Shown here: positions 1-7,849 of the stretch, in pieces
How positions within the stretch are numbered: the stretch's first letter is position 1
How the letters are laid out: each line of letters opens with the position of its first letter
Made by a program: the position numbers and the translations under genes
The notes under the pieces: generated by a model
Database searches by the model: none
Seen by the model: the letters and a program-made list of their open reading frames with translations, nothing else
Told to the model about the DNA's origin: nothing
Source of the DNA: Verrucomicrobiales bacterium
GTDB lineage: Bacteria > Verrucomicrobiota > Verrucomicrobiia > Methylacidiphilales > JAAUTS01
Direction: 5' to 3'
Assembly (NCBI GenBank): GCA_031279715.1
Contig: JAITHY010000089.1
Coordinates: forward strand, 1-26,725
Length of the DNA: 26,725 nt

Positions 1-255
1 GAAGGTGCCGGTGTCCGCGGTGAGGGCGCTGGAGCCGCTGACGGTCAGCGCGCCGGTGAAGCGGATGTTGGTGCCGGTGTAGCTGCCGACGGTGTTGACG
101 TTGCCGGTGGTGTGGGTGGCGCCGCTTTCCGTATAGGCCGAGCCGCTGACGGTCAGGGCGCTTTGGGCGCCGACTGTCCGCGGCGCGATGCTTGATAACA
201 AGCCGCTGACAGTCAGTAGCAACGCGGCCCATTGGGTTACCTTGTTGGTTTTCAT
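1..255 (-). CDS. Secreted repetitive surface protein, N-terminal part (autotransporter/beta-helix-like)
   Basis: Partial gene running off the left edge; 85 codons are visible from an ATG at 255. The protein opens with a signal peptide (MKTNK, then a hydrophobic stretch, cleavage probably after the VGAQ region near residue 31). It continues as low-complexity Thr/Ser/Gly/Asn-rich sequence with recurring ALTVSGS, TGNVN and YTGTNI pieces, the style of parallel beta-helix passengers and of autotransporter-associated beta-strand repeats common in Verrucomicrobia. AAGGA about ten bases before the ATG is a plausible ribosome binding site. Three LTVSG units coincide with copies of the GTCAGCG repeat. 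Divergent from the XRE regulator at 389. Export is well supported by the signal peptide; the exact family is not, since most of the protein lies outside the window. Confidence 0.7.
   Translation of the reverse strand, partial: MKTNKVTQWAALLLTVSGLLSSIAPRTVGAQSALTVSGSAYTESGATHTTGNVNTVGSYTGTNIRFTGALTVSGSSALTADTGTF
36..50. repeat. Head-to-head motif pair CGCTGAC-G-GTCAGCG
   Basis: 15-base odd palindrome inside the surface protein gene; encodes LTVSG. Confidence 0.7.
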
Positions 256-279
256 TTGTTTTTTCCTTTTCGTTATTTT

Positions 280-296
280 ACGTGCCATAAGCACGT
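280..296. promoter_or_regulatory. Operator-like inverted repeat, copy 1
   Basis: Perfect 6-bp arms ACGTGC and GCACGT around CATAA. It lies just downstream of the putative promoter of the surface protein gene. A degenerate second copy lies at 339-355. Likely binding site for the neighbouring XRE regulator (inference from position and symmetry). Confidence 0.45.
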
Positions 297-300
297 GTTA

Positions 301-329
301 GTTATGAGGATTTTTTGGGCCGGCGTCAA
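301..329 (-). promoter_or_regulatory. Putative promoter of the surface protein gene
   Basis: On the minus strand, TTGACG (329-324), a 17-base gap and CATAAC (306-301) give a sigma70-like promoter with a good -35 and a weak -10. It is bracketed by the two operator-like repeats. Confidence 0.4.
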
Positions 330-338
330 ATTCTTTTT

Positions 339-355
339 ACGTGCTAATAGCTAGT
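339..355. promoter_or_regulatory. Operator-like inverted repeat, copy 2 (imperfect)
   Basis: ACGTGC-TAATA-GCTAGT. The left arm is identical to copy 1, including upstream Ts (TTTTACGTGC in both), while the right arm matches at four of six positions. The centres of the two copies are 59 bases apart. Its position argues for the ATG at 389 rather than the GTG at 341 as start of the regulator. Confidence 0.4.
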
Positions 356-388
356 AATGATTGGGGGTGGTTGCGGCATCTTTTAGAA

Positions 389-607
389 ATGAAAGTTGCC
401 GCCTATGCCAAGACCTTTGGAAATAATATCCGCCGCCAGCGGGTGGAGCGCAAGCTGACGCAGGAAAGACTGGCGGAAATTTGTGACTTGTGTTTGCGCT
501 ATGTGCAGGAGTTGGAGGGTGGTGTGAAGACTCCAAGTTTGGAAACCCTGCTCCGTTTGCGCAAGGCGCTGAAATGCGAGTGGGACAATTTGCTGGCGAA
601 GTTGTAG
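389..607 (+). CDS. Small XRE-family helix-turn-helix regulator
   Basis: 72-residue protein that is essentially one HTH_3 (Cro/C1) domain: helix 1 near FGNNIRRQRVERK, the recognition region KLTQERLAEICDL, then the typical ELEGGVKTPSLETLLRLRKALK end. It should bind DNA as a dimer. An upstream GTG at 341 would add 16 residues that do not look like the family and would place an operator-like repeat inside the gene, so the ATG at 389 is preferred; no clear ribosome binding site is seen for either. Divergent from the surface protein gene, with two operator-like repeats between them, suggesting local regulation. It contains no GTCAGCG copies, unlike most other genes here. The regulator class is clear; the target is inferred. 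Confidence 0.8.
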   Translation: MKVAAYAKTFGNNIRRQRVERKLTQERLAEICDLCLRYVQELEGGVKTPSLETLLRLRKALKCEWDNLLAKL

Positions 608-668
608 CCTCGCCCGCCGCTTTTTGCAATCCCCGAAGGGATGAAAGAGACATGGCAACAGCGGCCGG

Positions 669-2192
669 TCAAACCTTGCACGGCGCGGCGGCGATTTTTT
701 GCAGGAATTTTCCAAGGTCAGTGTCAGCGAAATCGCCCAGCGGCATGTCGCGGGCGATTTTCCAATTATAAACTTTGTGCCAGCGCGGATTTTTAACGCG
801 CAAGTCGTCATAAGGGCCGAGGGCGCGGAAACTTTTGCCGTAGTGCGCCTGGATGGCGCGGGCGGTGAAATAATTCTCAAACGCGCGCCGTTGCAAAATA
901 TGACACTCAATGCCGACTTTTTCACATGAGGCCTTGAACGCGAGGCGGTCGGGGGCGATGTGGGCGTCAGCGGCGGGGCGCTCGCTGTCGATGAGGCAAT
1001 ACACGTCACGGCAGATGCGGGTGATTTCGCGCAACTCGTCGTCGCGGTTCGCCGTAATCATGCTGCCGCCGCCCAGCGGGATGAGGACGATGTGATGGTC
1101 AGCGTTCATCTTGCGCAGGATTTGGCGGATGGCGCGGATTTCGGTGGGGCCTTCGACGAGCAGGACTTTGGCGCGGCCCTCGACTTGTTGCGCGGAGAAG
1201 CCCGCCTCGCCGACCATTTCGCTGAGGCGGATGCCGGGCTTGAATTTGCTGATGATGGAATCGCCACTGTCAGCGGCACGGCGGATGCTGTAGGTGCGGT
1301 CGCCGGCGATTTTGGTGAGGCCGACGTTGTGCGAGGCGAACACCATCGCCACGCGCGCGAATCCGCTGAGGGTGGTGATGAAATCGGCTTGCAGGCTGGC
1401 GTGCAGGTGCGCCTCCGGCTCGTCGATGAAGATGTAGTCGGGCCGCGCAAGCTGGGCGCGCAGCAGAATCATCAGCGTCTGGCCCAGGCCGCTGCCGAGT
1501 TCCTCAACGGGAACGGGCGCGCGGTTGATGAAAAATTCCAGACGGTCGGCGGCGCGCAGGTCGAAGTTGCGCAAGCGGAACAGTGTTTTAATTTCCTCGC
1601 ACACGCGTCCTGCCCCGCTGTCGGTGAGCAGCCGGCGTGTTTGTTCGCGGAACGCCGCGCGCGCGGCGGTGTCATCGTCAGCGAGCCAGAGGTCCTCCAG
1701 CCCGCGGAAGGGGCCGATGTACAGCGAGCGGGAGAGGCTTTGAAAAATTTTGCGCCATTTTTCCAAAAACACCAGATTGTCAGCGGCGGGTTGGGCGTCG
1801 GCGGCGACGCGGGCGTGGCAGTGGAAATTTTTGCGCGCAATGGCGAGGTGCGTTTCGTCGGGACCGCTGACGCCGGTCTCGTCGAATCCGCCGGCGCGGG
1901 CGACGCGGACGCTGATGATGAGGTCGCCGGGCGAGTCGCGGTGGAAAATTTTCCACGGGTCGCGCACGGCCTTGAGCGGCGGCAGCGGCAGGCCGTTGGT
2001 GAACAGGGCGCTGACGGTGTCCACGTCATGGCTGAGTTTTTCAAACAGCGGCTGGAACTCGTGGAACAGGCGCAGCAGCGTGGATTTGCCGGAGTTGTTG
2101 CCGCCGATGAGGGCGGTGATGCCGCGGCCGAGCCTGAGCCGCGCGGGATCGCCGAAGCAGCGGTAGTTTTTGACTGAGATTTCCAAGTTCAT
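669..2192 (-). CDS. OLD-type nuclease: ABC-like ATPase with Toprim domain
   Basis: 507 residues from the ATG at 2192. The N-terminal ATPase domain has Walker A GGNNSGKS near residues 30-37, a signature-like ELGSGLGQ near 231-238, Walker B IFIDEPEAHLH near 254-264 and a switch ASHN near 286. The C-terminal half starts a Toprim nuclease fold with VEGPTE (346-351) and LIDSE (401-404), the acidic metal-binding motifs of OLD proteins. OLD nucleases cut DNA; some are phage exclusion factors or parts of defence systems such as Gabija. No partner helicase is adjacent, so this looks like a solitary (class 1-like) member. A second ATG four codons upstream (2204) is possible, but TATCAT lies over it ten bases before the ATG at 2192, suggesting a near-leaderless start there. 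Convergent with the XRE gene and divergent from bioB. Confidence 0.8.
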   Translation of the reverse strand: MNLEISVKNYRCFGDPARLRLGRGITALIGGNNSGKSTLLRLFHEFQPLFEKLSHDVDTVSALFTNGLPLPPLKAVRDPWKIFHRDSPGDLIISVRVARAGGFDETGVSGPDETHLAIARKNFHCHARVAADAQPAADNLVFLEKWRKIFQSLSRSLYIGPFRGLEDLWLADDDTAARAAFREQTRRLLTDSGAGRVCEEIKTLFRLRNFDLRAADRLEFFINRAPVPVEELGSGLGQTLMILLRAQLARPDYIFIDEPEAHLHASLQADFITTLSGFARVAMVFASHNVGLTKIAGDRTYSIRRAADSGDSIISKFKPGIRLSEMVGEAGFSAQQVEGRAKVLLVEGPTEIRAIRQILRKMNADHHIVLIPLGGGSMITANRDDELREITRICRDVYCLIDSERPAADAHIAPDRLAFKASCEKVGIECHILQRRAFENYFTARAIQAHYGKSFRALGPYDDLRVKNPRWHKVYNWKIARDMPLGDFADTDLGKFLQKIAAAPCKV

Positions 2193-2202
2193 CGTCAGCG
2201 CC

Positions 2203-2208
2203 ATGATA
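2203..2208 (-). promoter_or_regulatory. Putative -10 element for the OLD-type gene
   Basis: TATCAT on the minus strand, ten bases before the ATG at 2192. No convincing -35 is present, so this rests on the similar spacing seen at bioB and hisF. Confidence 0.3.
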
Positions 2209-2243
2209 ACGCGAAACGTGTTTTTAGCGACACAGATTTCCGC

Positions 2244-2271
2244 TTCACACCGCCGCTGACATTGCTATCAT
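2244..2271 (+). promoter_or_regulatory. Putative bioB promoter, near-leaderless
   Basis: TTCACA (2244-2249), a 16-base gap and TATCAT (2266-2271). Transcription would start near 2278, about six bases before the ATG at 2284. No Shine-Dalgarno sequence is visible. A copy of CGCTGAC sits in the spacer. Confidence 0.5.
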
Positions 2272-2283
2272 GCCCCGCTCATC

Positions 2284-3288
2284 ATGGCAGCCAAGACATT
2301 CAACCAACTGGAGGAAATTTACCACCGGCCGATTTTCCAACTCCTGGACCAAGCCCGCGCCGTGTTCCGCGCCAATTGGACGGACAATACCATCCAGCTG
2401 TGCACGCTGCTGAGCATCAAGACCGGCGGGTGCAGCGAGGATTGCGCTTATTGCGCGCAAAGTTCGCACTATCACACCGGCGTGCAGCGCGAGGAATTGC
2501 TCGGCCTTGACGTGATCCTGGCGCACGCCCGCCGGGCCGCTGACAGTGGGGCGACGCGCTTTTGCATGGGTGCCGCGTGGAAGGGCGTCCGCGAGGGGAC
2601 GCCGAGGTTTGAGCAGGTCAAGGTCATCATCAGCGAGGTGGCGAAACTCGGCATGGAAGTATGTGTCACGCTCGGCGAGTTGACGGAAAAAGCGGCGGAG
2701 GAACTGAAAGCCGCGGGCGTCACCGCTTACAATCACAATCTCGACACCAGCCCGGAATTTTACCCGAACATCGTCACCACGCACACCTACGCCGACCGGC
2801 TCCGCACCATTCGCGCCGCGCAAAAAGCGGGCATGGACGTGTGTTGCGGCGGAATCCTTGGAATGGGCGAGACCGTCAGCGACCGCTTGCGGATGCTGGA
2901 AGTTTTGACCGGTTTTGATCCCGCGCCGGAGAGCGTGCCGATTAACTGTCTTGTCGGCATTGGCGGCACGCCGCTGGCGGGCGCGGAGCCGGTGGGCATT
3001 TTTGATTTGTTGCGGATGATTGCGACGGCGCGCGTCGCGCTGCCGAGGACCAAGGTGAGACTGTCAGCGGGCCGCTCGTGTCTGACCAGGGAGGGACAGG
3101 CGATGTGTTTTTACGCCGGCGCGAACTCGATTTTTTACGGCGGCAAATTGCTCACCACGCCCGGCCCCGCCGAGGATGAGGATTTGACGCTGATTCGCGA
3201 GCTGGGCCTCACCCCGCTGGAGCCAAAAAAAGCGTGCCTGAACGATTTGCACACCGCCAACCCGCAACAACGCGGCGGGCGTCCTTAA
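2284..3288 (+). CDS. bioB: Biotin synthase
   Basis: 334-residue radical SAM enzyme that inserts sulfur into dethiobiotin, the last step of biotin synthesis. The radical SAM cysteines are C50, C54 and C57 in GGCSEDCAYCAQSSHY. Family motifs follow in order: RFCMGAAWK, NLDTSPEFYP, CCGGILGMGET, VPINCLVGIGGTPL, LSAGRS and the late ANSIFYGGKLLTT. Length and motif order match complete BioB proteins. Start at the ATG at 2284, with a promoter directly upstream. The ABC exporter gene begins 11 bases after the stop, so the two may be cotranscribed. No other biotin genes are in the window. The AADSG peptide in the variable stretch before RFCMG is encoded by a copy of the genome-wide repeat. Confidence 0.96.
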   Translation: MAAKTFNQLEEIYHRPIFQLLDQARAVFRANWTDNTIQLCTLLSIKTGGCSEDCAYCAQSSHYHTGVQREELLGLDVILAHARRAADSGATRFCMGAAWKGVREGTPRFEQVKVIISEVAKLGMEVCVTLGELTEKAAEELKAAGVTAYNHNLDTSPEFYPNIVTTHTYADRLRTIRAAQKAGMDVCCGGILGMGETVSDRLRMLEVLTGFDPAPESVPINCLVGIGGTPLAGAEPVGIFDLLRMIATARVALPRTKVRLSAGRSCLTREGQAMCFYAGANSIFYGGKLLTTPGPAEDEDLTLIRELGLTPLEPKKACLNDLHTANPQQRGGRP

Positions 3289-3299
3289 ATCCGCCGACC

Positions 3300-5087
3300 A
3301 TGAAAGAACTCCGCCGCGTCTTTGCCTATTGCCGTCATTACCCGCTGCTGGCGGCGGGCATGATGGCTTGCGCGGTGCTCGGCACCGCGTTTGGCACGCT
3401 GTATCCGATTTACACGGGTAAAATTATTGACGAAATTTTCTCCGGACATTCCACGCGTGATTTGCCGCTGATGGCGGGCATGGTGCTCCTCTCCTTCTTC
3501 CTGCGCGACTTCCTCAACTTTGTTCGCCTGCGCTTCAACAACACCTTCGAGCAAAACGTCATCTTCAACATCCGCAGCGAACTGTACGACCACCTGCAGC
3601 GCCTCCCGCTCGCATGGTTTGACAACCAGGCCAGCGGCGACTTGATGACCCGCGTCAGCGAGGATGTCACCAACATGGAGCGCGTCCTCATCGACGGCAT
3701 TGAGCAAGGCACCGTCGCCGTGCTGCAAATGCTCATCGTTGGCGGCGTCCTGTTCTGGCTTGACGCCCCGCTCGCCGCGCTCGTCCTGCTGCCCATCCCG
3801 CTGCTCATCGTCAGCGCCATGCTCTACACGCGCGCATCCTATCGCCGTCAGCGCGTCGTGCGCCGCGCCACCTCGGCGATGAACGCGCTGCTGCTCGACA
3901 ACCTGCAGGGCATTTTGCAAATCAAATCCTTCGGGCGTGAAAAACGCGAGTTGCGCCATTTCCGGGAAAAGGCCGCCGACCTCAAAACCGCCACGCTCAA
4001 CGGCATTTGGGTCTGGAGCTATTATTCGCCGGGGATGTCGTTTATTTCATCGCTGGGCATTGTGCTGGTGCTGTTTTTCGGCGGACGCGAGGCGTTGCAG
4101 GGCGACCCCGATTTCACCGCCGGCAAGCTCATTACGTTCATCATGTTCATAAATTTGTTCTACAATCCGACGGAAAAATTGCACAACTTGAATCAAATGT
4201 TCCAGTCCGCGCGCGCCGCCGCCGAGCGCGTTTTCAAAATTCTCGACACGCCGGCGGAGAAAATTTTAAGCGAGGGCAGCGCCGGGCAATCGCACTTAAA
4301 ACTTCCGTCATTGTCAGCGGGCGGGCGGCGCATTGAATTTAAGCGTGTGAATTTCGCTTACGAGGAAGGATGCCAGGTCCTGCGTGACCTCAACCTCAGC
4401 GTGGCCCCCGGCCAAACCGTCGCGCTGGTCGGCCCCACCGGCGCGGGCAAAAGCACCATCGTCGGACTTATCCCGCGCTTCTACCGCGTCGCTGACGGTC
4501 AACTGCTCATCGACAGCGTCCCCGTCAACGACATTCCGCTTGAGGAACTACGCGAACAAATCGGCATCGTCAGCCAGGAGTCGTTTTTGTTCAACGCCAC
4601 CGTGCGCGACAACCTGCTCTTCGGAAAACCAGACGCTGACGATGACCAACTCCGCGCCTCATTGTCAGCGGCGAACGCGCTCACGTTCGTCGAAAAACTC
4701 CCGCGCGGCCTCGACACGCACGTCGGCGAAAACGGCGTCAAGCTCAGCGTCGGCGAGAAACAGCGCCTTTCCTTCGCCCGCGCGTTGCTGAAAGACCCGC
4801 CCATCCTCATCCTCGACGAGGCCACCGCCAGCGTGGACACCGCGACGGAGCGGTTGATTCAGGAAGCCCTGGAACACCTGCTGAAAAACCGCACCAGCTT
4901 CGTCATCGCGCACCGCCTCTCGACCATTCAAAAAGCCGATTTGATCTGCGTGGTCAAACACGGCGAAATTATCGAGCGCGGCACACACCGCGAATTGCTG
5001 GCCGCTGACGGTCTCTACGCCGCCCTCTGCCGCGCCCAGGCTCTGGGAGAAACCGCTGAGCAGGCGTTTGAGCATTTGGGGGAATAA
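3300..5087 (+). CDS. ABC exporter, MsbA-like (fused membrane and ATPase domains)
   Basis: 595-residue half-transporter expected to act as a homodimer in the inner membrane. Residues 1-310 form the exporter-type membrane domain, with hydrophobic segments near 15-40, 55-75, 138-178 and 245-290 and the coupling-helix region DNQASGDLMTRVSEDV. The nucleotide-binding domain follows: Walker A GPTGAGKS (378-385), Q-loop VSQESF (425-430), signature LSVGEKQ (482-488), Walker B ILILDEAT (502-509) and H-loop His538. The order is typical of MsbA/lipid or multidrug exporters; the substrate cannot be told from sequence. The start is placed at the ATG at 3300, after the bioB stop, because further upstream codons overlap bioB and do not look like the family. 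The linker between the domains contains the repeat-encoded LSAGG. Confidence 0.9.
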   Translation: MKELRRVFAYCRHYPLLAAGMMACAVLGTAFGTLYPIYTGKIIDEIFSGHSTRDLPLMAGMVLLSFFLRDFLNFVRLRFNNTFEQNVIFNIRSELYDHLQRLPLAWFDNQASGDLMTRVSEDVTNMERVLIDGIEQGTVAVLQMLIVGGVLFWLDAPLAALVLLPIPLLIVSAMLYTRASYRRQRVVRRATSAMNALLLDNLQGILQIKSFGREKRELRHFREKAADLKTATLNGIWVWSYYSPGMSFISSLGIVLVLFFGGREALQGDPDFTAGKLITFIMFINLFYNPTEKLHNLNQMFQSARAAAERVFKILDTPAEKILSEGSAGQSHLKLPSLSAGGRRIEFKRVNFAYEEGCQVLRDLNLSVAPGQTVALVGPTGAGKSTIVGLIPRFYRVADGQLLIDSVPVNDIPLEELREQIGIVSQESFLFNATVRDNLLFGKPDADDDQLRASLSAANALTFVEKLPRGLDTHVGENGVKLSVGEKQRLSFARALLKDPPILILDEATASVDTATERLIQEALEHLLKNRTSFVIAHRLSTIQKADLICVVKHGEIIERGTHRELLAADGLYAALCRAQALGETAEQAFEHLGE

Positions 5088-5109
5088 CGGGTCACCGTCA
5101 GCGGCAAAT

Positions 5110-6642
5110 TCAAAACGGAAACTCATCGTCAGCGGCCTTGACTTTTTCTTGCTTCAACACCCCGGCGGTTTCCTGTTTTTTCAAGCCGCTGATGAGGATG
5201 GCTTTTTTCGGCAGCGCGGGACAGGCGTATTGGCACGCGCCGCAGCCGATGCAGTATTGTTCGGAGACCACCGGCAGCGGGTCTTTGAACAAATTGGTCT
5301 TGGCGATTTGCAGCGCCGCCGTCGGGCAATGCTCGGCGCAGGCGCCGCAGGCGGTGCCGTCGCGGTAGATGATGCATTCTTTGTGGTCGAAGACGGCGAT
5401 GCCGATGCGGGTGGTTTTCTTCGCTTCCTCAGCCAGCGGGAGAATGGCGGCGTCGGGGCAGACTTCGCCGCAGACGGTGCAGTTGAAGTTGCAGAAACTT
5501 TTGTTGAGGTTCAACCGCGGTTTCATGAAGCCGCTGAGGCTCGCGTATTCAAGGAAGGACGGCTCCAACACGTGGCTCGGGCACGCGCTGATGCAGAGCT
5601 GGCAGGCGGTGCATTTGCCCAGAAATTGCTCGCGGCTTTGCGCGCCGGGGGGGAGGACGGCGTTGATGAATTTGCCGCCGCTGAGGTTCACGCCGGTTCC
5701 CGCCGCGACGCTGCCGGTGACGGTGGCGAGGATGAAATTCCGACGGTCGGCGTTGGGTTGAGTGTCAGCGGCGGTTTTCTTGGCGCGGAAAAAGTTGAGC
5801 GGGTTTTGAAAACGATATTTGATGCCGTGTTCGTCGCAGACGGAGACGCAGTTGTAGCACGCGACGCAGCGGGTGAAATCAATGCCGCCGTCCTTGAGGT
5901 TGATGCATTGCGATTTGCAGGAACGGAGGCAGTCGCCGCATTTTTTGCAGGCGGATTTGTCAATGGCGAGTTTGAATAATGAAAATTTTGCCAATAATCC
6001 GAGCAGCGCGCCGACGGGGCAAAGTGTGTTGCAATACAAGCGGCCGCGCCACGCGGACATGGTGACTATCAGCGCGCCGATGAGCAGCGGCGGCAGGAAC
6101 ACGGCGAGTCCCGCCCACGGAATGCCGACTCGCGGGACGGCGGCGGAGCCGAGGTGTTTGGACAGGGTCGCGAGCAGGTTGTTGGTGAATATGACCGGCG
6201 GGCGGAGCAGTTCGGCGGCGATGCGGCCGAAGTTGCTGTAAGGGTCGAGCCACGCGAGGGTGAATCCGCCCCAGCCGAGGGCGACGCTGATGATGACGGC
6301 GGCGAGGATGGCATGGCGTAATTTATTGTCCGGCTGGCGGTGACGGAGGAACAGTTTTTTGCGGCGGAGCAAATTCGCCAGCCGTGAGATGACATCCTGC
6401 AAAATCCCCAGCGGGCAGAGCACGGAGCAATACACGCGCCCGAGCAGCGCGCTGACGATGAGAATGAGCAGCGCGGCGGCGCTGACGGTGAGCGCGGCGG
6501 GGACGAATTGAATCATCGTCAGCGTGTGTTTGGAGGCCGCCGGAAGCCAGTCGCGGTAGTCCAGAAACGCCGCGCTGACGCTGATGATGACCAGTGTGGC
6601 CAGTGTAATTCTGATGTGGCGCAGGGTGTTGGGGCGTTTCAT
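5110..6642 (-). CDS. Membrane-bound polyferredoxin (NapH-like N-terminus, multiple 4Fe-4S domains)
   Basis: 510 residues. The N-terminal part has about five hydrophobic segments (15-28, 45-70, 112-132, 170-197) with the NapH-type motifs CSVLCPLG (72-79) and CNTLCPVG (204-211) after membrane helices. A string of cysteine clusters for iron-sulfur centres follows: C232/235/238/242, C259/262/265/269, C344/347/350/354, C384/388/391/395, C432/435/439 and C464/467/470/474. Between the second and third clusters is RRNFILATVTGS, a twin-arginine-like hydrophobic segment that looks like a NapG-type start fused in. The protein probably carries electrons between quinones or cytoplasmic donors and a periplasmic partner. 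It lies 69 bases downstream of the DUF362 gene in the same direction. Donor and acceptor are unknown. Confidence 0.85.
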   Translation of the reverse strand: MKRPNTLRHIRITLATLVIISVSAAFLDYRDWLPAASKHTLTMIQFVPAALTVSAAALLILIVSALLGRVYCSVLCPLGILQDVISRLANLLRRKKLFLRHRQPDNKLRHAILAAVIISVALGWGGFTLAWLDPYSNFGRIAAELLRPPVIFTNNLLATLSKHLGSAAVPRVGIPWAGLAVFLPPLLIGALIVTMSAWRGRLYCNTLCPVGALLGLLAKFSLFKLAIDKSACKKCGDCLRSCKSQCINLKDGGIDFTRCVACYNCVSVCDEHGIKYRFQNPLNFFRAKKTAADTQPNADRRNFILATVTGSVAAGTGVNLSGGKFINAVLPPGAQSREQFLGKCTACQLCISACPSHVLEPSFLEYASLSGFMKPRLNLNKSFCNFNCTVCGEVCPDAAILPLAEEAKKTTRIGIAVFDHKECIIYRDGTACGACAEHCPTAALQIAKTNLFKDPLPVVSEQYCIGCGACQYACPALPKKAILISGLKKQETAGVLKQEKVKAADDEFPF

Positions 6643-6711
6643 TTTTTTACAAAAAGCGCGCGGAGAACGCGAGTCGTCGCGATGTGTTCCGCACGCTTTT
6701 GTGAAATTAAT

Positions 6712-7668
6712 TTACGAAATCCGGATGCGTTCAATTTGCAGGTTGCTCAAATCGCAGCGGCCAAGGTTTGTGGCGGCGGCGATTTTCACGTAGTTGATGC
6801 CGTCTTCGGTGTGGCCGAGGATTTTCGCGCCCGCGGCGTCAATCGCCACTTGGTCGCGCGAGGCCAGCAGTGTGCGCACGTTCGGAATCAAGTCGTCCGC
6901 GCTTTTGCCGCGCGGGCCGTTGCGCATCATGGGGTGGTAGGCGTCGGTGATGTTCAGCGCGGGGGCGCGGTTGTGGCGGATGAAGTCGGCGATGCATTGG
7001 TCCAGGTCGTTTTTGTGCCAGTAGCCGCGGTCCCAGATGATGCCCATGTGGTTTTTCATCGCGGAGGACATGGTCGCGCCGCCGTGGTGTTTCAGCACGG
7101 GGATGTTCACCCACACGTCGCTGTCGAGGATGAGTTGGTGGACTTTGAGTTTGGAGAGTTTGTCGCTGCCGTTGATGGTGACTTCGCGGTAATAGGTTTC
7201 GTCGTTTCCGGGAATCATTTTGCCGCCGGCATGTTCCACGGCGGCTTTGATGCCGCTGTTGGCGTAGGCTTTTTCCCAGTTGTCGCAGGTGTGGTCGAAG
7301 ACGCTGACGCTGGCGGCGCCGGCGGCGAGGCACAGTTCGGTAAGGCGGCCGACGATGTCGGGGTGGGTGTTGGCGCCCAGTTCGGGCGGGACGTCCCAGC
7401 CGATGTTGGGTTTGAGGACGACGGTCTGTCCTCTTTTGACGAACGCGCCGATGCCGCCGAGGGCCTCGATGGCGCGGTCAAGCATGGCTTTGCGGTCACC
7501 GTCACGGACGGCGACGAGATATGGTTTGCCGTCGGGGCCGGCGAGGAGTTGACTGTCAGCGGCGGTTTGGGCGCTCGCTTCGCGCGAAAAAAATCCGCTT
7601 AAGTCCGCCAAGGAAAACGCCGCGCCGACCGCAAATCCTTGTTTGATAAAATCACGTCTGCTATTCAT
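6712..7668 (-). CDS. DUF362 domain protein with Tat signal
   Basis: 318 residues. The start MNSRRDFIKQGFAVGAAF is a twin-arginine signal (SRRDFIK), followed by a cleavable region near REASAQ, so the folded protein should go to the periplasm. The body carries DUF362 features: VVLKPNIGWD, FDHTCDNWEKAYANSG, VWVNIPVLKHH, MSSAMKNHMGIIWD and the late NVRTLLASRDQVAIDAAGAKILGH. The biochemical role of the family is not established; members are often encoded next to 4Fe-4S proteins, as here. The downstream polyferredoxin is the obvious partner. No cysteine cluster of its own is seen, so it is unlikely to hold a cluster itself. No good Shine-Dalgarno sequence precedes the ATG. Confidence 0.85.
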   Translation of the reverse strand: MNSRRDFIKQGFAVGAAFSLADLSGFFSREASAQTAADSQLLAGPDGKPYLVAVRDGDRKAMLDRAIEALGGIGAFVKRGQTVVLKPNIGWDVPPELGANTHPDIVGRLTELCLAAGAASVSVFDHTCDNWEKAYANSGIKAAVEHAGGKMIPGNDETYYREVTINGSDKLSKLKVHQLILDSDVWVNIPVLKHHGGATMSSAMKNHMGIIWDRGYWHKNDLDQCIADFIRHNRAPALNITDAYHPMMRNGPRGKSADDLIPNVRTLLASRDQVAIDAAGAKILGHTEDGINYVKIAAATNLGRCDLSNLQIERIRIS

Positions 7669-7737
7669 AATGGTTGTTTTCGTTCAGGTTGATAGTTCAA
7701 TGTCAGCGCGGATGTTAACACAGTTGCGCTTTATTGC

Positions 7738-7754
7738 AATCATGATTTATGATT
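7738..7754. other. Small inverted repeat in the DUF362/mnmG divergent spacer
   Basis: AATCAT-GATTT-ATGATT, 6-bp arms. It lies in the AT-rich spacer between divergent genes; it could be an operator, but nothing identifies the protein. Confidence 0.25.
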
Positions 7755-7817
7755 ATTTTTGCTCGCTAATGGTGAAAAAAGTCGCTAAAGTTGTCCCGCT
7801 GTGGCTGAGGGAAGTTT

Positions 7818-7823
7818 TATAAT
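7818..7823 (+). promoter_or_regulatory. Putative -10 of mnmG
   Basis: A perfect TATAAT, 26 bases before the ATG. The nearest -35-like TTGTCC (7791-7796) is 21 bases upstream, which is long, so the -35 is uncertain. Confidence 0.4.
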
Positions 7824-7849
7824 TGTAAGTTATTAATAATAAATGAATT

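Noticed and set aside
629..642. Hairpin ATCCC-CGAA-GGGAT as terminator between XRE and OLD genes
   Set aside because: Only a 5-bp stem and no T run follows it on either strand.
960..2177. Long plus-strand open frame opposite the OLD-type gene
   Set aside because: Ala/Asp/Val-rich with no family features; the minus strand encodes a clear ATPase/Toprim protein. GC-rich codon use keeps the antisense frame open.
5068..5979. Plus-strand open frame opposite the polyferredoxin
   Set aside because: Low-complexity antisense shadow; the real gene has ordered cysteine clusters.
7669..7849. Possible replication origin next to mnmG
   Set aside because: The spacer is AT-rich, but I see no TTATCCACA-like DnaA boxes, and 181 bases is short; parS suggests only that the origin is nearby.
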